From Prostheceraeus crozeri (Eukaryota > Platyhelminthes > Polycladida > Euryleptidae): a stretch of DNA of 64,000 nt. Below are positions 29,755-39,651 of the stretch, one piece after another; position 1 is the stretch's first letter; each line of letters opens with the position of its first letter. Position numbers and translations under genes: made by a program. The notes beneath the pieces were generated by a model. The model was not told the origin of the DNA and ran no database searches. It worked only from the letters and a program-made list of their open reading frames with translations. The stretch covers positions 1 to 64,000 of the forward strand of contig CAJQUW010016951.1 in assembly GCA_907163375.1 (NCBI GenBank). The letters run 5' to 3'.

Positions 29755-30210
29755 CTAGTAATTCTCCTTCTTTGATTTGCGTTTTGATGCAGCATTCTTC
29801 TCCGACTTGCGCTTCGTACCACTGCTGTTAAGGATTTGATCAATTATGTCATCCACGTTGGGTGGTTTTGGAATATATAGGATGGATTCCACATGCATGG
29901 AGAGAGAGGCTATTTTATTATCCTTATGCCGACCATAATATAGCCCATTCACTTTGAAAAGGATATCCCAAGTACCTTCTCCGAGCTCGTCGCATGTGAT
30001 GGGTGTTGAATGATCTCCCTCCTTCTTATAGTAAGTGCACCAATATGATACCGGTAGGCAAATTTGATTACCATCCCAAATCTTTCTATAGGGAGTATCC
30101 TTGTCATCTCTCGCCTTCCACTTTTGAGCAAGAGGAGTAGGAATGTCCATATTTAATGTCACGTACTCCTCAATAATATCAAGTTGGTGGCGAATGTACG
30201 GACTGACGGG
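29755..30210 (-). CDS. Right-arm Polinton A gene, 3' part (split by Polinton B)
   Basis: The annotated part includes PLAQKWKARDDK, a YWCTYYKKEGDHST segment and a Lys/Ser-rich C-terminal tail with KRKSEKN and KRKSKKEN. The reading continues to the insertion point of Polinton B; the 5' part of the gene lies at 47042-47354. Function unknown. The basic tail could be a nuclear-localisation or DNA-binding end. Confidence 0.5.
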   Translation of the reverse strand, partial: PVSPYIRHQLDIIEEYVTLNMDIPTPLAQKWKARDDKDTPYRKIWDGNQICLPVSYWCTYYKKEGDHSTPITCDELGEGTWDILFKVNGLYYGRHKDNKIASLSMHVESILYIPKPPNVDDIIDQILNSSGTKRKSEKNAASKRKSKKENY

Positions 30211-30216
30211 GATCAG
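30211..30216. repeat. Target-site duplication of Polinton B, left copy
   Basis: GATCAG precedes the left end of Polinton B. The same six bases follow its right end at 47036-47041, and again in the duplicated copy at 57396-57401. Confidence 0.9.
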
Positions 30217-30560
30217 AGTAGTATATAGTGTGACATCCGGCGCGACGCTTCGCTTCGCTTTGCTTCGCTTCGCTTGCGCCGGATGTCACACTTTTGCGGG
30301 TTTTTCAAAAAATCAAAATTTCAAAAATTTCAAAAATTTAGGTAGACTTCAAATTTCACGTGGCCGAAGGCCGAAGGGCGAAATTTTAGCGTTTTTAAAA
30401 ATACCCAATTTTTCAAATTTTTCAAAATCTCAAAATTTGAGAATTACAATTTTCACCCTTAAAATCATGACCGTTCCAGGACACCGAAGAAATCATAAAA
30501 GTTGAGAATTTCAAATTCATGAATTTTATCTATCTTTTAGGTTTTTAAAATATAACATGT
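30217..30560. repeat. Polinton B left terminal inverted repeat
   Basis: Its outermost ~80 bases form a palindrome in which GACATCCGGCGC and GCGCCGGATGTC flank a GCTTC-repeat. It holds one copy of a ~90-base unit with the word GACCGTTCCAGGACACCGAA, whereas the right TIR holds four. The likeness to the right end continues into the first gene. Confidence 0.85.
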
Positions 30561-30582
30561 GACTAATAATATTTCTTTAAAA

Positions 30583-31311
30583 ATGGAAGAAACAAAAATG
30601 GAAGAAACCGCAAGAATATATCCTTCGTTATCATATGAACGTAGTTCTACTTTAATGGACATTGAAAAGATTAACATTGAAAAAATGAATAAAGAAAAAC
30701 ACAAAGATAGAGTTAGGTATATGAAAGATAAGGAATCTCAATTATTATTAAGATTAGAGCATTATACAAAATTAGGAAAGAGATGGACTAAAGTTAAGAA
30801 TGTAACACAAGGAATTGGCATATTCTTAACAATAAGTTTAGGTGCTTTAACAATTGTTATATCTTCAGGTGTTTTAGTAATTCCAGTAGTTGCTACAGCT
30901 TTAACAGGTACGGGTGTTTTTGCAACTTCACTTGTTACAATGTTAGATAAATCTTTAATAACTAAGAAACGAAAATCATTAAAAACTAAGCATTTACATA
31001 TTAAAGAAGTCTATGATAAACTACACTACTACTTTCAAAGAGTATGTGATGATAATGTTATTACGTTAGATGAGATTGAAAAATTTGATCAAATAGCTAA
31101 TGAAGTAAATCAAATATCATTTCATTTAAAGACCGAAAAAGTTGATGATAAGAATAAACAGGGTGGCAAAATTTCTAGTGATGGTAAAACTTTTACTGGT
31201 GGTAAAATTTCTAATGAAGAAAATGATAAAATTTTTTTAGAAGAGTTAAAAACTTTAAGCGAAAATTTAAGCAAAACTTTATTAAACAAAACTTTATTAA
31301 ACAAAACTTAA
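30583..31311 (+). CDS. Membrane protein of Polinton B
   Basis: Start chosen at the aaaaATG at 30583; nearly all genes of this element start in that context. A charged helix (MKDKESQLLLRLEHYTKLG) is followed by ~45 hydrophobic residues, GIGIFLTISLGALTIVISS then LVIPVVATALTG. A coiled, Lys-rich C-terminus closes it. Proteins with this GG/GA-rich double hydrophobic segment are frequent in animal Polintons; the role is unknown. Its 5' third is mirrored in the right TIR, so one end of the gene is carried by the terminal repeat. Confidence 0.6.
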   Translation: MEETKMEETARIYPSLSYERSSTLMDIEKINIEKMNKEKHKDRVRYMKDKESQLLLRLEHYTKLGKRWTKVKNVTQGIGIFLTISLGALTIVISSGVLVIPVVATALTGTGVFATSLVTMLDKSLITKKRKSLKTKHLHIKEVYDKLHYYFQRVCDDNVITLDEIEKFDQIANEVNQISFHLKTEKVDDKNKQGGKISSDGKTFTGGKISNEENDKIFLEELKTLSENLSKTLLNKTLLNKT

Positions 31312-31432
31312 AACAGGAAAAATTTAAACGAAAAGATGTCAAACAACAAAGCAATAAAAAAATAATTTGTTCAGTAAAATGTTTTTGTTGTATTCCAATG
31401 TTACCACAAAATTCAAATATTATATTTTAAAA

Positions 31433-32257
31433 ATGGATAAAATTAAAGCTGATAATCAAAAAAGAATTAAACAATTAGAAGAGTTAATAAAACAAAGAAA
31501 TATTATGAAAGAAAATCATCTTCAACATAGAATGATAAAAGCTGGTATTCAATCTGATATGTTTGAAAAAATGCAGCAAACCGAGCAAGTAAAAACTGAT
31601 TTTGAAAAAACTATGGAACCATTTAAAACTCTTGAAAAAGAAAGTACAAATAATGATAAACAAATTGATATAACAGATCCAGAGCACAAAACTATATTAG
31701 ATGACTATGGATTACTAGAATCAAACATTAATAAGAAATTACCAAAATCTATGCAATTTGAACATTCTATTTCATTTATAGATGGAAAAACAATACCTAG
31801 ATTTTATCTCGGTCAAAAAGAAATATTTCCACAACCTTTTCGAGGTATAATTTTTTCACCAGATAAATCTCCTTTTAATTTAGATAGAAATTTTGTTAAT
31901 CTTTTAAGAGGAGCAGATTTAAATAATTATGCTGTAGAAGATCTCATAAAATATAAAGCTATGTTAGACAGAGTTGGTGCAGTAAAATCTCTTAGACGTT
32001 ATAAACAATTAGAAAATTTATTATCAACGGGAGTTAAAGTAGGGAAAGGTTTATCTGAAAAACAGAAAACAGAAACAACCATATTCTTACCAGATGATCC
32101 ACAAGAATTACTAAATAGATTAAATATTTTAATATCTGCAATAAAAGAAGGACATAATTCTAGTTTTAATGAAATTCATGCTATATTGAAAAGACTGTTA
32201 GAAAAGAAGATTCTAAATGAAGAGGATTATAAAAGTGTAACGAATCGAATGTTCTAG
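31433..32257 (+). CDS. Unknown Polinton B protein (274 aa), virion-associated type
   Basis: Start at aaaaATG 31433 (MDKIKADNQK). The first ~100 residues are coiled coil. The second half has FEHSISFIDGKTIPRFYLG and LDRNFVNLLRGADLNNY, motifs recurring in Polinton proteins of unknown role that lie near capsid genes. A GC-rich palindrome, GGGCTTCGCCC, overlaps the end of the gene. Nothing catalytic is seen. Confidence 0.55.
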   Translation: MDKIKADNQKRIKQLEELIKQRNIMKENHLQHRMIKAGIQSDMFEKMQQTEQVKTDFEKTMEPFKTLEKESTNNDKQIDITDPEHKTILDDYGLLESNINKKLPKSMQFEHSISFIDGKTIPRFYLGQKEIFPQPFRGIIFSPDKSPFNLDRNFVNLLRGADLNNYAVEDLIKYKAMLDRVGAVKSLRRYKQLENLLSTGVKVGKGLSEKQKTETTIFLPDDPQELLNRLNILISAIKEGHNSSFNEIHAILKRLLEKKILNEEDYKSVTNRMF

Positions 32258-32395
32258 GGCTTCGCCCGTAGCTGAAATATGTTGTTTCTAATTTTTATCT
32301 ATGATTTTTATCTATGATTTTTATCTACGATCTTTTTCTACGATTTTTATCTACGATTTTTATCTATAATATTTATTTAAAATTTTAACTAAAAA
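32258..32395. repeat. AT-rich ~17-bp tandem repeat between genes
   Basis: About five head-to-tail copies of TTTTTATCTATGA-like words fill the gap between two B genes. There is no coding content. Confidence 0.65.
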
Positions 32396-33184
32396 ATGTG
32401 TTCAGCAGATTTAGACAAAATTAATAATCATTTAGAAAATTTGACAGAGATTTTGGGTTCATCAAAATTTAGTACGACGTTAAAAATTATAACAACTACT
32501 TCATCACACACTTGTAATTTAGAACCCATTCTACATTTAGAACAAAATAAAAATTATCAAATTGCATTGACTAGTTTCTCTACATTTAACACTATTCAAA
32601 ATGTTATAAAAGATGTGAATGATCAATTTAGATATTCTACTGATAAAGGGAAAACGTGGAAAGTACTAACTTTTCTTCCTGGTTCTTACGAAGTTGAATC
32701 AATATCAAATGAAATTAAGAGACATTTAGGTATACCATTTAAAGATAAGAAACATTTACATTTTGCAGTTGAACCGGCAGTTAATAAATTTTCTCTTACT
32801 TTAGACGAAAATCATCAAGTTGATTTTAATCATGATAGATCATTGTCAAAGCTATTAGGATTTAATAAACAAACCTATAGTCAAGGTTATCATTTAGGTG
32901 AGAAGATTCCTAAAATAACTGAAATAAATTCAATTGTTGTACATTGTGACATTATTGAAGGAGGATATATAAATGGTAAATTGTCAAATTTAATATTCAG
33001 TTTTCCAGCTTTTACTGTACCCATTGGTTATAGATTAAATGTATTTCCACAAACATTAATATATTTTCCTATTACAAGAAAAACTATTAACAACATTAAC
33101 ATTAGAATCACTGATGAGAAAGGACAAGAAATAAATTTTGGAGGTGAAGAGATTATGATAGATCTTTTAGTTCGGGAGGTATAA
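32396..33184 (+). CDS. Minor capsid (penton-type) protein of Polinton B
   Basis: 262 residues from an AT-rich leader. LEQNKNYQIALTSFSTFNTI, then LLGFNKQTYSQGYHLGE, then HCDIIEGGYINGKLSNLIFSF and a closing RITDEKGQEINFGGEEI, make up the pattern of the conserved Polinton minor capsid protein. It would seal capsid vertices. The closing strand resembles the one in Polinton A at 20226-21623, so both elements have this family despite little other similarity. Confidence 0.65.
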   Translation: MCSADLDKINNHLENLTEILGSSKFSTTLKIITTTSSHTCNLEPILHLEQNKNYQIALTSFSTFNTIQNVIKDVNDQFRYSTDKGKTWKVLTFLPGSYEVESISNEIKRHLGIPFKDKKHLHFAVEPAVNKFSLTLDENHQVDFNHDRSLSKLLGFNKQTYSQGYHLGEKIPKITEINSIVVHCDIIEGGYINGKLSNLIFSFPAFTVPIGYRLNVFPQTLIYFPITRKTINNINIRITDEKGQEINFGGEEIMIDLLVREV

Positions 33185-33354
33185 ACTCCTACGCGAAGCT
33201 AGAGAAGTTTAATTTTCTTCTTCTTCTTTAGAAACAAAAAATAAAAAAATAAAAAAATAAAAATAAAATTTTTTTATTAAAAAATGAGTGAATTACCTCC
33301 ATTTAATAAAAAAAACTTAAATTTAATCATCATCCAAATTTATCTAATAAAGTT

Positions 33355-34050
33355 TTGTCAGTTATTTGTGGAAGATCAGGTTGTGGAAAAACGTATCTAT
33401 TATTTAAAATTTTGACGACTCCAAATTTTTTGGATTATAACAATCTTATAATTTATACAACAACAGCAGAACAACCCGTCTATCAATTTTTAAAATATGG
33501 ATTTGAAAATAATCTTAAAAAAACAGCAATTGCTTCATTATTCAAAGAATATGAAAAATCTGAAGATGAAGAAGAAATAAGTTCGTGGTGTGAAGAAGCA
33601 ACAAAAAATAATCAGTTAGTAGAATCTAATAAAAATAAGCATATAAAAATACAATTAATAGATGATAGTGGTAATATGCAAGATCCTAGTAAACTAGATA
33701 AAACAATGAAACATTGTGTAATTTTTGATGATTGTGTTAATGATAGAAATCAGTCAGTTCAGAGAAATTATTTCACAAGAGGTAGACATAATAACTGTAG
33801 TGTGTTTTATTTAACACAAAGTATGTATTCATTAGACGGAAGTGTTATTAGAAAGAATGCAAATATATTTATACTATTTGAAATAAAGGCAAGAAACTTA
33901 AGTGATTTGTTAAGAGATTTATGTGTAAGAAATAAAGATGAATTTAAACAATCGTGTAACAATGCTTGGTCAAAAGATTATGGATTTATCACAATTAATA
34001 TTGATAAAAAAATTCATGAAAGAGTTATAGAAAATATTTTCGAGGAGTGA
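33355..34050 (+). CDS. Genome-packaging ATPase of Polinton B
   Basis: 231 residues in this frame. Walker A GRSGCGKT is near the start and Walker B CVIFDDCV near residue 120, followed by SVFYLTQSMY as a sensor-like strand. It is the functional counterpart of the A gene at 27128-27793 but very different in sequence. The 5' boundary is uncertain. The gene sits between capsid and polymerase genes. Confidence 0.8.
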   Translation: MSVICGRSGCGKTYLLFKILTTPNFLDYNNLIIYTTTAEQPVYQFLKYGFENNLKKTAIASLFKEYEKSEDEEEISSWCEEATKNNQLVESNKNKHIKIQLIDDSGNMQDPSKLDKTMKHCVIFDDCVNDRNQSVQRNYFTRGRHNNCSVFYLTQSMYSLDGSVIRKNANIFILFEIKARNLSDLLRDLCVRNKDEFKQSCNNAWSKDYGFITINIDKKIHERVIENIFEE

Positions 34051-34114
34051 TCGAACGGAGTGACCGAATAATTTTTTCTTATAAATTTTTTGTTAATAAA
34101 AATAAAAAAAAAAT

Positions 34115-34444
34115 ATGTTGAATGATTATAAGATAGAGCATGTACCAGTTTTAAAAGATTATCGTCATCCTACAAATCCTGTAAATTCGAAGAAAGAAGC
34201 TAGATTTTATTATCATCATAAATACGTAGCGCTCGTTACAGATTATAAAACAAAACATGGTATTAAACCTTGTGTTAAAACAAAAGACTTTCCACTTTGT
34301 TTAAGAAGTTTCCGAGTATTTTTGGCGTATAATAATTTATGGTGGTTGGTTAAGAAAGAACATTTAACAGCACATGAATTAGAAACATTACATCAATTAC
34401 ATATTCCTGTGTATATGCAAAAACGGAACCGAGGTTCTATGTAA
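34115..34444 (+). CDS. Unknown Polinton B protein (109 aa)
   Basis: MLNDYKIEHVPV start, a YYHHKYVALVTDYKTKHG segment and a WWLVKKEHLTAHELETLHQL helix. The frame is clean, with aaaATG context and its own intergenic flanks. No family recognised. Tyr/His-rich. Confidence 0.5.
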   Translation: MLNDYKIEHVPVLKDYRHPTNPVNSKKEARFYYHHKYVALVTDYKTKHGIKPCVKTKDFPLCLRSFRVFLAYNNLWWLVKKEHLTAHELETLHQLHIPVYMQKRNRGSM

Positions 34445-34469
34445 AAATTCATTTTTTCTTTTAAAAAAT

Positions 34470-34886
34470 ATGAATCGTGAAATGTCTCTCGGACAAACGT
34501 CTAGGATTGATGAATTAATCAAGAAACAAACTGCTGAGTTTGATGCGCAAATTAAACATAGTAAACGTATTAAAAAACAGAAACGTACTAGGCGTAGTAT
34601 TAGACGTAATACTAAAAAACATAAACGTGGAACAAAAGAAATATTAGAAACTCCTATTAGTGATATCTTTTTTGATGATAGAATTAAGGATGAACTTGGT
34701 GATGATTTATGTAATTTATTTAATCCAAATGAAATTAAATATGAAAATGTATCTTTTATTAATGTAGTAAATGATATGCGGAAACTTTTAGCAAATGGTA
34801 AAATTATTAATTTACTTGGAAAAGTTGTTAAAGATCGGGAAAATATAATTCAAAATTTTTACGTAACCTTCTATAATAAAAAATAA
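34470..34886 (+). CDS. Basic protein before PolB in Polinton B
   Basis: 138 residues with a very basic stretch (KRIKKQKRTRRSIRRNTKK) at ~30-50. The second half contains FINVVNDMRKLLANG, which may belong to the polymerase-associated N-terminal module. In other Polintons such a module leads straight into PolB, so this gene and the polymerase are functionally linked. The boundary between them is unclear. Confidence 0.45.
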   Translation: MNREMSLGQTSRIDELIKKQTAEFDAQIKHSKRIKKQKRTRRSIRRNTKKHKRGTKEILETPISDIFFDDRIKDELGDDLCNLFNPNEIKYENVSFINVVNDMRKLLANGKIINLLGKVVKDRENIIQNFYVTFYNKK

Positions 34887-34973
34887 TTTGAAACATGGTT
34901 TTCGAATCTGGATGAGAAATCCGATGCTAACGAATGGATTTTTACAGGTAATATTAAATATGAAGATTTTGGA

Positions 34974-37313
34974 ATGAAGTTAGTACAAAGATCGCATAGA
35001 GGGGCAGGGATTAATATGAAATATAGAATCAAAGAATATTTCGGTGAATATTGTTATATTCCTTCTGAAGATTTTTGTTTTATTAAATGTTATAATGTTT
35101 TACGAGGTTTTAATGAAGAACAAGGAGAAATGATGAAAGAAATGTTTAATAATTTTTTATATAAAGAGAAAGCCACATCTAGAACAGGAGTAATGTCAAA
35201 CTGCAAATTTTCTCAATTCAATAAATATTTTGGAGAATGTGTTCAATATTATAGTCCTGCCAATCGTCATTTAAATCCTAGAGGAATTGAAACGTTTCAT
35301 AATTATGTTTATTACAATTATTTTCACGCAGGTTCAACAATTGGTCACTATTGTTTAATTAATAAATCTCATAAATTAAAAGCTATTAGAGAAATTGAAA
35401 ATAATTTCAAACCCATATATAAAACAGTTACTGATGAAAATCTAACAACGCGTCCATATAAAATCATAACAAAGAAAAAAATTGACTATGGTTCAACATA
35501 TATTTGGGATCTCGAAACTTTTCCTGATCCTAACTGTTCAACAGCTCATCCTATTCCTTATGCTGTAGGAGCTATTAATTTTAATAAATTTATATGTTGT
35601 TTACCGAAACAAAGATTGAAAGAATTAGAAACACGTTTGTTAAGTGATATGATTAAAATTAAACGATCAAAAGATGAAGATGAAATTAAAAAACTTAAAA
35701 AACAGATTAATGAGTATAATAATTTAACTGAATTAGAATTTAATAAACTTCAAAATTGTGTGAAAATATTTACGAGAACTGAGGATGATGAATGTTCGAT
35801 CGGGGGAAACCCAGAGGATGTATGTCCGATCCATCAATTTTTTAAAACTCTTGGAAAATTTAATTATTCGAGAGTAACTTTAATAGCTCACAATTCATCA
35901 GGTTTTGATTCCTATTTTCCGATAAAAGCTAATTTTAAATTATCTAAACCGCCTCTTAAAACTTCAAGAGGAATATTGACTGCTTCATTACAAAATCCTT
36001 ATACAACTGAATGTGTTAGTAGATACATTCAAAAATCTTTTAGATTTAAAAACAATATGAAAAAAGATTCACCGTCAGGTAAATTAGCACTTCAAACTAT
36101 TATAATGAAATGTAGTTATCAACATGTAAAAACAAGTCTTTCTAAATGGTGTGAGAATTTTAAAATTCCTATGAATGTGTGTAAATTAAATTATGAAATT
36201 GGAGACATAACACATGAAAATTATAAAGAAAAAGAAATTGAATGGAGACCATATTTAGTTAACGATATTCTTTCTTTAGCTTTTTGTATCTACAAATATA
36301 ATAATGTTATGCAGGATTTAGTTGGTGAAGATATAACTACTAATTTGACATCCTCTGCTTTAACATTTAACGGTTGGATGAAAAGCGTACAAAATGACAA
36401 TATAAATATTCATTCTCATATAGATTTATGGGCTAGAAATTATATTAGAAAATCTGTTAAAGGTGGAAGAGTTTCAGCAAATATAAGAAAATACATATCG
36501 CTATTTTGTAGCATCTTGTTACCAATATTAAAACAGTATTTACCTGGTCGCTGCGCTGGGGGGACTTTGTCCCTTGGTCGCTACGCTGGTGGGGCTTTGT
36601 CCCCTGGAAATAATTTAATAGATTTAATGAAACAGTATCGAGATTTAGGAGATAAAACTGAAATTTGTAAGAAAATTTCAAATCAACTACTTGAACAAAA
36701 AAATGAATTTCTAATGGCTTTTGATGCAACATCTTTATATCCATCAGCTATGTATGATGACAATTCAGAATACCCTAAAGCTGAATCAGCTAGAAAATTT
36801 CGTCAAGAAGAAGAGCGGGAAATAGTATATAAATTTAATACTCAAACATTTAGACCTAAAACTGGAATATTCTCTGTTGTGTTTCAATATCCGAATGATA
36901 TGTTTTTCCAACCAGTTCCTATAGAAGATAAAGTTAAAAATCAAAATAATAATTCTCATGTAAAAGTAATCAGGTTTAGAAATGGTATATGTTATGATGT
37001 ATTAACTTCTGTAGACATACAAGAAATTGTTAGATGTGGGGGAAAAATCTTACATATTACTGATGGTATAATTTATGAAAAAAATTATCAAGTTTCACCA
37101 TTTCGAAATTATATTGAAAAACTTTTTAATTTGAGAAAAAGATATAAAACAGAAGGAAATACTGTAGGTGATGAGTTAATTAAATTATTGATGAATTCGC
37201 TATATGGCAAAACTGTGCAAAAAGATATAACCACTAAACATCATTTATGGAATGAGAATACATTGAGAAAAAATTTCACTCAAGAAGTAAAAGATTATGA
37301 ATTATTTAAATGA
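34974..37313 (+). CDS. PolB of Polinton B, exonuclease and first polymerase part
   Basis: Exo I is IWDLETFPD, Exo II is LIAHNSSGFDSYF and Exo III is YLVNDILSLAFCIY. Motif A is FDATSLYPSAM and motif B is LMNSLYGKTV. The 3'-5' proofreading and protein-primed polymerase belong to the Polinton family. A GC-rich palindromic insert at 36545-36607 is read through in frame as GRCAGGTLSLGRYAGGALS, just before motif A. The gene does not look whole. The remainder with motif C follows at 37339-37998. Confidence 0.82.
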   Translation: MKLVQRSHRGAGINMKYRIKEYFGEYCYIPSEDFCFIKCYNVLRGFNEEQGEMMKEMFNNFLYKEKATSRTGVMSNCKFSQFNKYFGECVQYYSPANRHLNPRGIETFHNYVYYNYFHAGSTIGHYCLINKSHKLKAIREIENNFKPIYKTVTDENLTTRPYKIITKKKIDYGSTYIWDLETFPDPNCSTAHPIPYAVGAINFNKFICCLPKQRLKELETRLLSDMIKIKRSKDEDEIKKLKKQINEYNNLTELEFNKLQNCVKIFTRTEDDECSIGGNPEDVCPIHQFFKTLGKFNYSRVTLIAHNSSGFDSYFPIKANFKLSKPPLKTSRGILTASLQNPYTTECVSRYIQKSFRFKNNMKKDSPSGKLALQTIIMKCSYQHVKTSLSKWCENFKIPMNVCKLNYEIGDITHENYKEKEIEWRPYLVNDILSLAFCIYKYNNVMQDLVGEDITTNLTSSALTFNGWMKSVQNDNINIHSHIDLWARNYIRKSVKGGRVSANIRKYISLFCSILLPILKQYLPGRCAGGTLSLGRYAGGALSPGNNLIDLMKQYRDLGDKTEICKKISNQLLEQKNEFLMAFDATSLYPSAMYDDNSEYPKAESARKFRQEEEREIVYKFNTQTFRPKTGIFSVVFQYPNDMFFQPVPIEDKVKNQNNNSHVKVIRFRNGICYDVLTSVDIQEIVRCGGKILHITDGIIYEKNYQVSPFRNYIEKLFNLRKRYKTEGNTVGDELIKLLMNSLYGKTVQKDITTKHHLWNENTLRKNFTQEVKDYELFK

Positions 37314-37338
37314 TGAACAGTAATTAGCGAAAGTAGAA

Positions 37339-37998
37339 ATGGAAGATGATGAATTTCTCAAAACTAATATTGTAAAAGATGGGAAGACGTCATTCATGCC
37401 ATCACACTTAGGTTCTTTCATTCTTTCTCACTCTAGAAGAATCATGAATAACTTTATTTTAGAAATTAATGGTTTCAAAGAAAAATACATTCATTCTACA
37501 GATACTGATTCAATATATATTTCCAATGAGCTCTTTAATAAATTAGACGCTGCTGGATATGTTGGAGGAGAATTGTGTCAAGGGAAAAATGATTATGGAA
37601 ATGGTGGAATTATTTTTGCAATGTTTATTGCACCTAAAGTAAAATACTGTATTACTGTAGATGAACAAGGGAGACTTAGTGAAAAGAAAACATTCAAAGG
37701 TTATTCACAAAACAAAGTAAAAGTAGAAGATTTTCTAAAATTATATTCGGGGAAAACATTATCAACTACAGTTAATAAACCATGGAAACGATCTTTAGAA
37801 ACTGGAATTAGTATTCCTGATAAAAATAATAATACTGAAGAAAAAAAATTTTCTGGTCAAATAAATATTCTTAAACGTCAAGCACCTGATGAAAATGAAA
37901 TTATGTTACCTTATAACGGAGAAGATATTCAAGCTGAAATATTTCAAACAATAATCTGTGAGAGTAATTTAAGTGATGATGATGACACGTGGGAATAA
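37339..37998 (+). CDS. PolB of Polinton B, C-terminal part with motif C
   Basis: STDTDSIYI is the family's motif C (metal-binding aspartates), and FIAPKVKYCITV and KTFKGYS words follow as in other Polinton polymerases. The end is acidic (SDDDDTWE). The left end of the tandem duplication lies at 37920, so only the last ~80 bases of this gene recur in the second copy. Confidence 0.78.
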   Translation: MEDDEFLKTNIVKDGKTSFMPSHLGSFILSHSRRIMNNFILEINGFKEKYIHSTDTDSIYISNELFNKLDAAGYVGGELCQGKNDYGNGGIIFAMFIAPKVKYCITVDEQGRLSEKKTFKGYSQNKVKVEDFLKLYSGKTLSTTVNKPWKRSLETGISIPDKNNNTEEKKFSGQINILKRQAPDENEIMLPYNGEDIQAEIFQTIICESNLSDDDDTWE

Positions 37999-38308
37999 TA
38001 ATTTTTTTATTACATCTAAAAATTTTATAACATCTAAGAAATTTATAACATCTAAAAAATTTATAACACATCTAAAAAATTTATAACACATCTAAAAATT
38101 TATAACATCTAAAAAATTTATAACACATCGAAAAAATTTATAACACATCTAAAAAATTTATAACATCTGAAAAAAATTTATTACAACTAAAAACTTATTA
38201 CATCTAAAAATTTTATTACAACTAAAAACTTATTACATCTAAAAATTTTATTACATATGAAAATATATTTATCGAATATTTTGGTATTTTCTATTAAGTT
38301 TTATCATA
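37999..38308. repeat. AT-rich ~20-bp minisatellite in Polinton B
   Basis: A dozen or so copies of a TCTAAAAAATTTATAACA-like word run head to tail. It separates PolB from a minus-strand gene and probably serves as a spacer or 3' untranslated DNA. Repeated in the second copy at 48362-48671. Confidence 0.8.
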
Positions 38309-39040
38309 TTAAGTTTCATCATATAATGTTTTATCAAAAGATAATTTAAATTTTTTTTCACTAACTATTGATTCATCATCATCAGCATCAATTGATTCTT
38401 CATCATCATCATAAATTGTTTCTTCATCATCATAAATTACACTTTTTGGTATAGGATGCCCTTCCATGATAGGATACCATTTTCTTATTGGAATATCTAA
38501 TTCTAAATTACATCTTTTATCTGATAATAATATAATAGAGAAAAATATTGGTCTTTGATCTTTTTTGGAAAATTTAATAACACCACCATAATCTGAATCA
38601 CTTTTAGTTTTTATTAAGGATGATAAAATTTTAAATTGATTAGATGTAAATCCTAATTTAAATTTTGTAGACCCGACACATAGTTGTCTAACAGTATCTT
38701 CAACTATGCCATCATTATTATTTTCAATTGTAAGAAAATGAAATTTAGATAAATTTTTATAATTACTAATATTTTTATAATCTTTTTTACCATTTACACC
38801 TTTTTCAGATGTTACAGAATCATCATTATTATCATAAGATTCTTTAAGATCGGGCAAAGCCCTAGAACCTTCAGTTCGTTTATTATGAATATGATTATGG
38901 TCATTGTTAATAGTATAAGGTGTAGTCCACATATAAATTTTCTCTTGTTGAGCTAAACCATTTATATAAGATTTTAATAAATTAATATTTAAGTTTGAAT
39001 ATAAACCTATATAAGTATCATCATCATATCTTTGGGGCAT
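38309..39040 (-). CDS. Unknown acidic-tailed protein of Polinton B, copy 1
   Basis: 243 residues. The N-terminal part has YIGLYSNLNINLLKSYI, the middle holds an in-frame GC-rich palindrome (GGGCAAAGCCC, read as RALPD), and a very acidic stretch (YDDDEESIDADDDES) lies near the C-terminus. Minus strand, opposite most B genes. No family recognised; the organisation, a globular part then an acidic tail, is like DNA-mimic or regulatory proteins, but this is a guess. Confidence 0.45.
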   Translation of the reverse strand: MPQRYDDDTYIGLYSNLNINLLKSYINGLAQQEKIYMWTTPYTINNDHNHIHNKRTEGSRALPDLKESYDNNDDSVTSEKGVNGKKDYKNISNYKNLSKFHFLTIENNNDGIVEDTVRQLCVGSTKFKLGFTSNQFKILSSLIKTKSDSDYGGVIKFSKKDQRPIFFSIILLSDKRCNLELDIPIRKWYPIMEGHPIPKSVIYDDEETIYDDDEESIDADDDESIVSEKKFKLSFDKTLYDET

Positions 39041-39117
39041 TTCTAATGTTTCTTGTTTATAAATTGTGTCTCTATAATAAACTTGACATAATAATTCTTC
39101 ATTATGTTTTTTACTCT

Positions 39118-39309
39118 CTATGTGAATGTTATATTGATTTTGTTCATCAACAAATAATCTAATTTTTCTTTGGAAAAAGATTTTAATTTTTTAACTAATT
39201 CTTTAATATTGATATAATTAATAATTTTAGTTTCTATCCAATCAGTATTACTAATCGGCAAAACTGCTCTAATAAATCCGTAAACATTATTATGTCCTAT
39301 TATAACCAT
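39118..39309 (-). CDS. Small minus-strand frame of Polinton B, copy 1
   Basis: 63 residues beginning MVIIGHNNVYGFIRAVLP. It lies between the acidic-tailed gene and the fibre-like gene. An open but ATG-less stretch with ordinary composition (FPGDPFIKFMEIV) lies just upstream on the same strand (39360-39630). This region may hold the remains of a larger gene. No family recognised. Confidence 0.3.
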   Translation of the reverse strand: MVIIGHNNVYGFIRAVLPISNTDWIETKIINYINIKELVKKLKSFSKEKLDYLLMNKINITFT

Positions 39310-39651
39310 ATTTTCTTTATTTAATTCAACATAAGCTACATCATTATATTTACTTACTTACAATCTCCATAAATTTAATAAATGGATCACCTGGAAATAA
39401 ACAATAATTAGTTTCTATAGAAGGTAAACCTTTAGTCTGTTCTCTAAATATTTCGGCTTGTAATTCAAACAAAAGATTAACATCTATACATGGATTATTA
39501 TTATTATCAAAACATTTATTTTCAAATCCCGTTGATCTCGTCGAATAAGAAGAACAGGATGATGCGGGCGAATATAATTTTTTTAAATTTGGTTTTTTCC
39601 ATTTTTTTATATTTTTATTAGAAAAAATTTTACTTTTTTATTGTTTTAAAA

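Noticed and set aside
37999-38308. Regular AT-rich repeats as a possible CRISPR array
   Set aside because: Units are contiguous without unique spacers, and the setting is a eukaryotic transposon.
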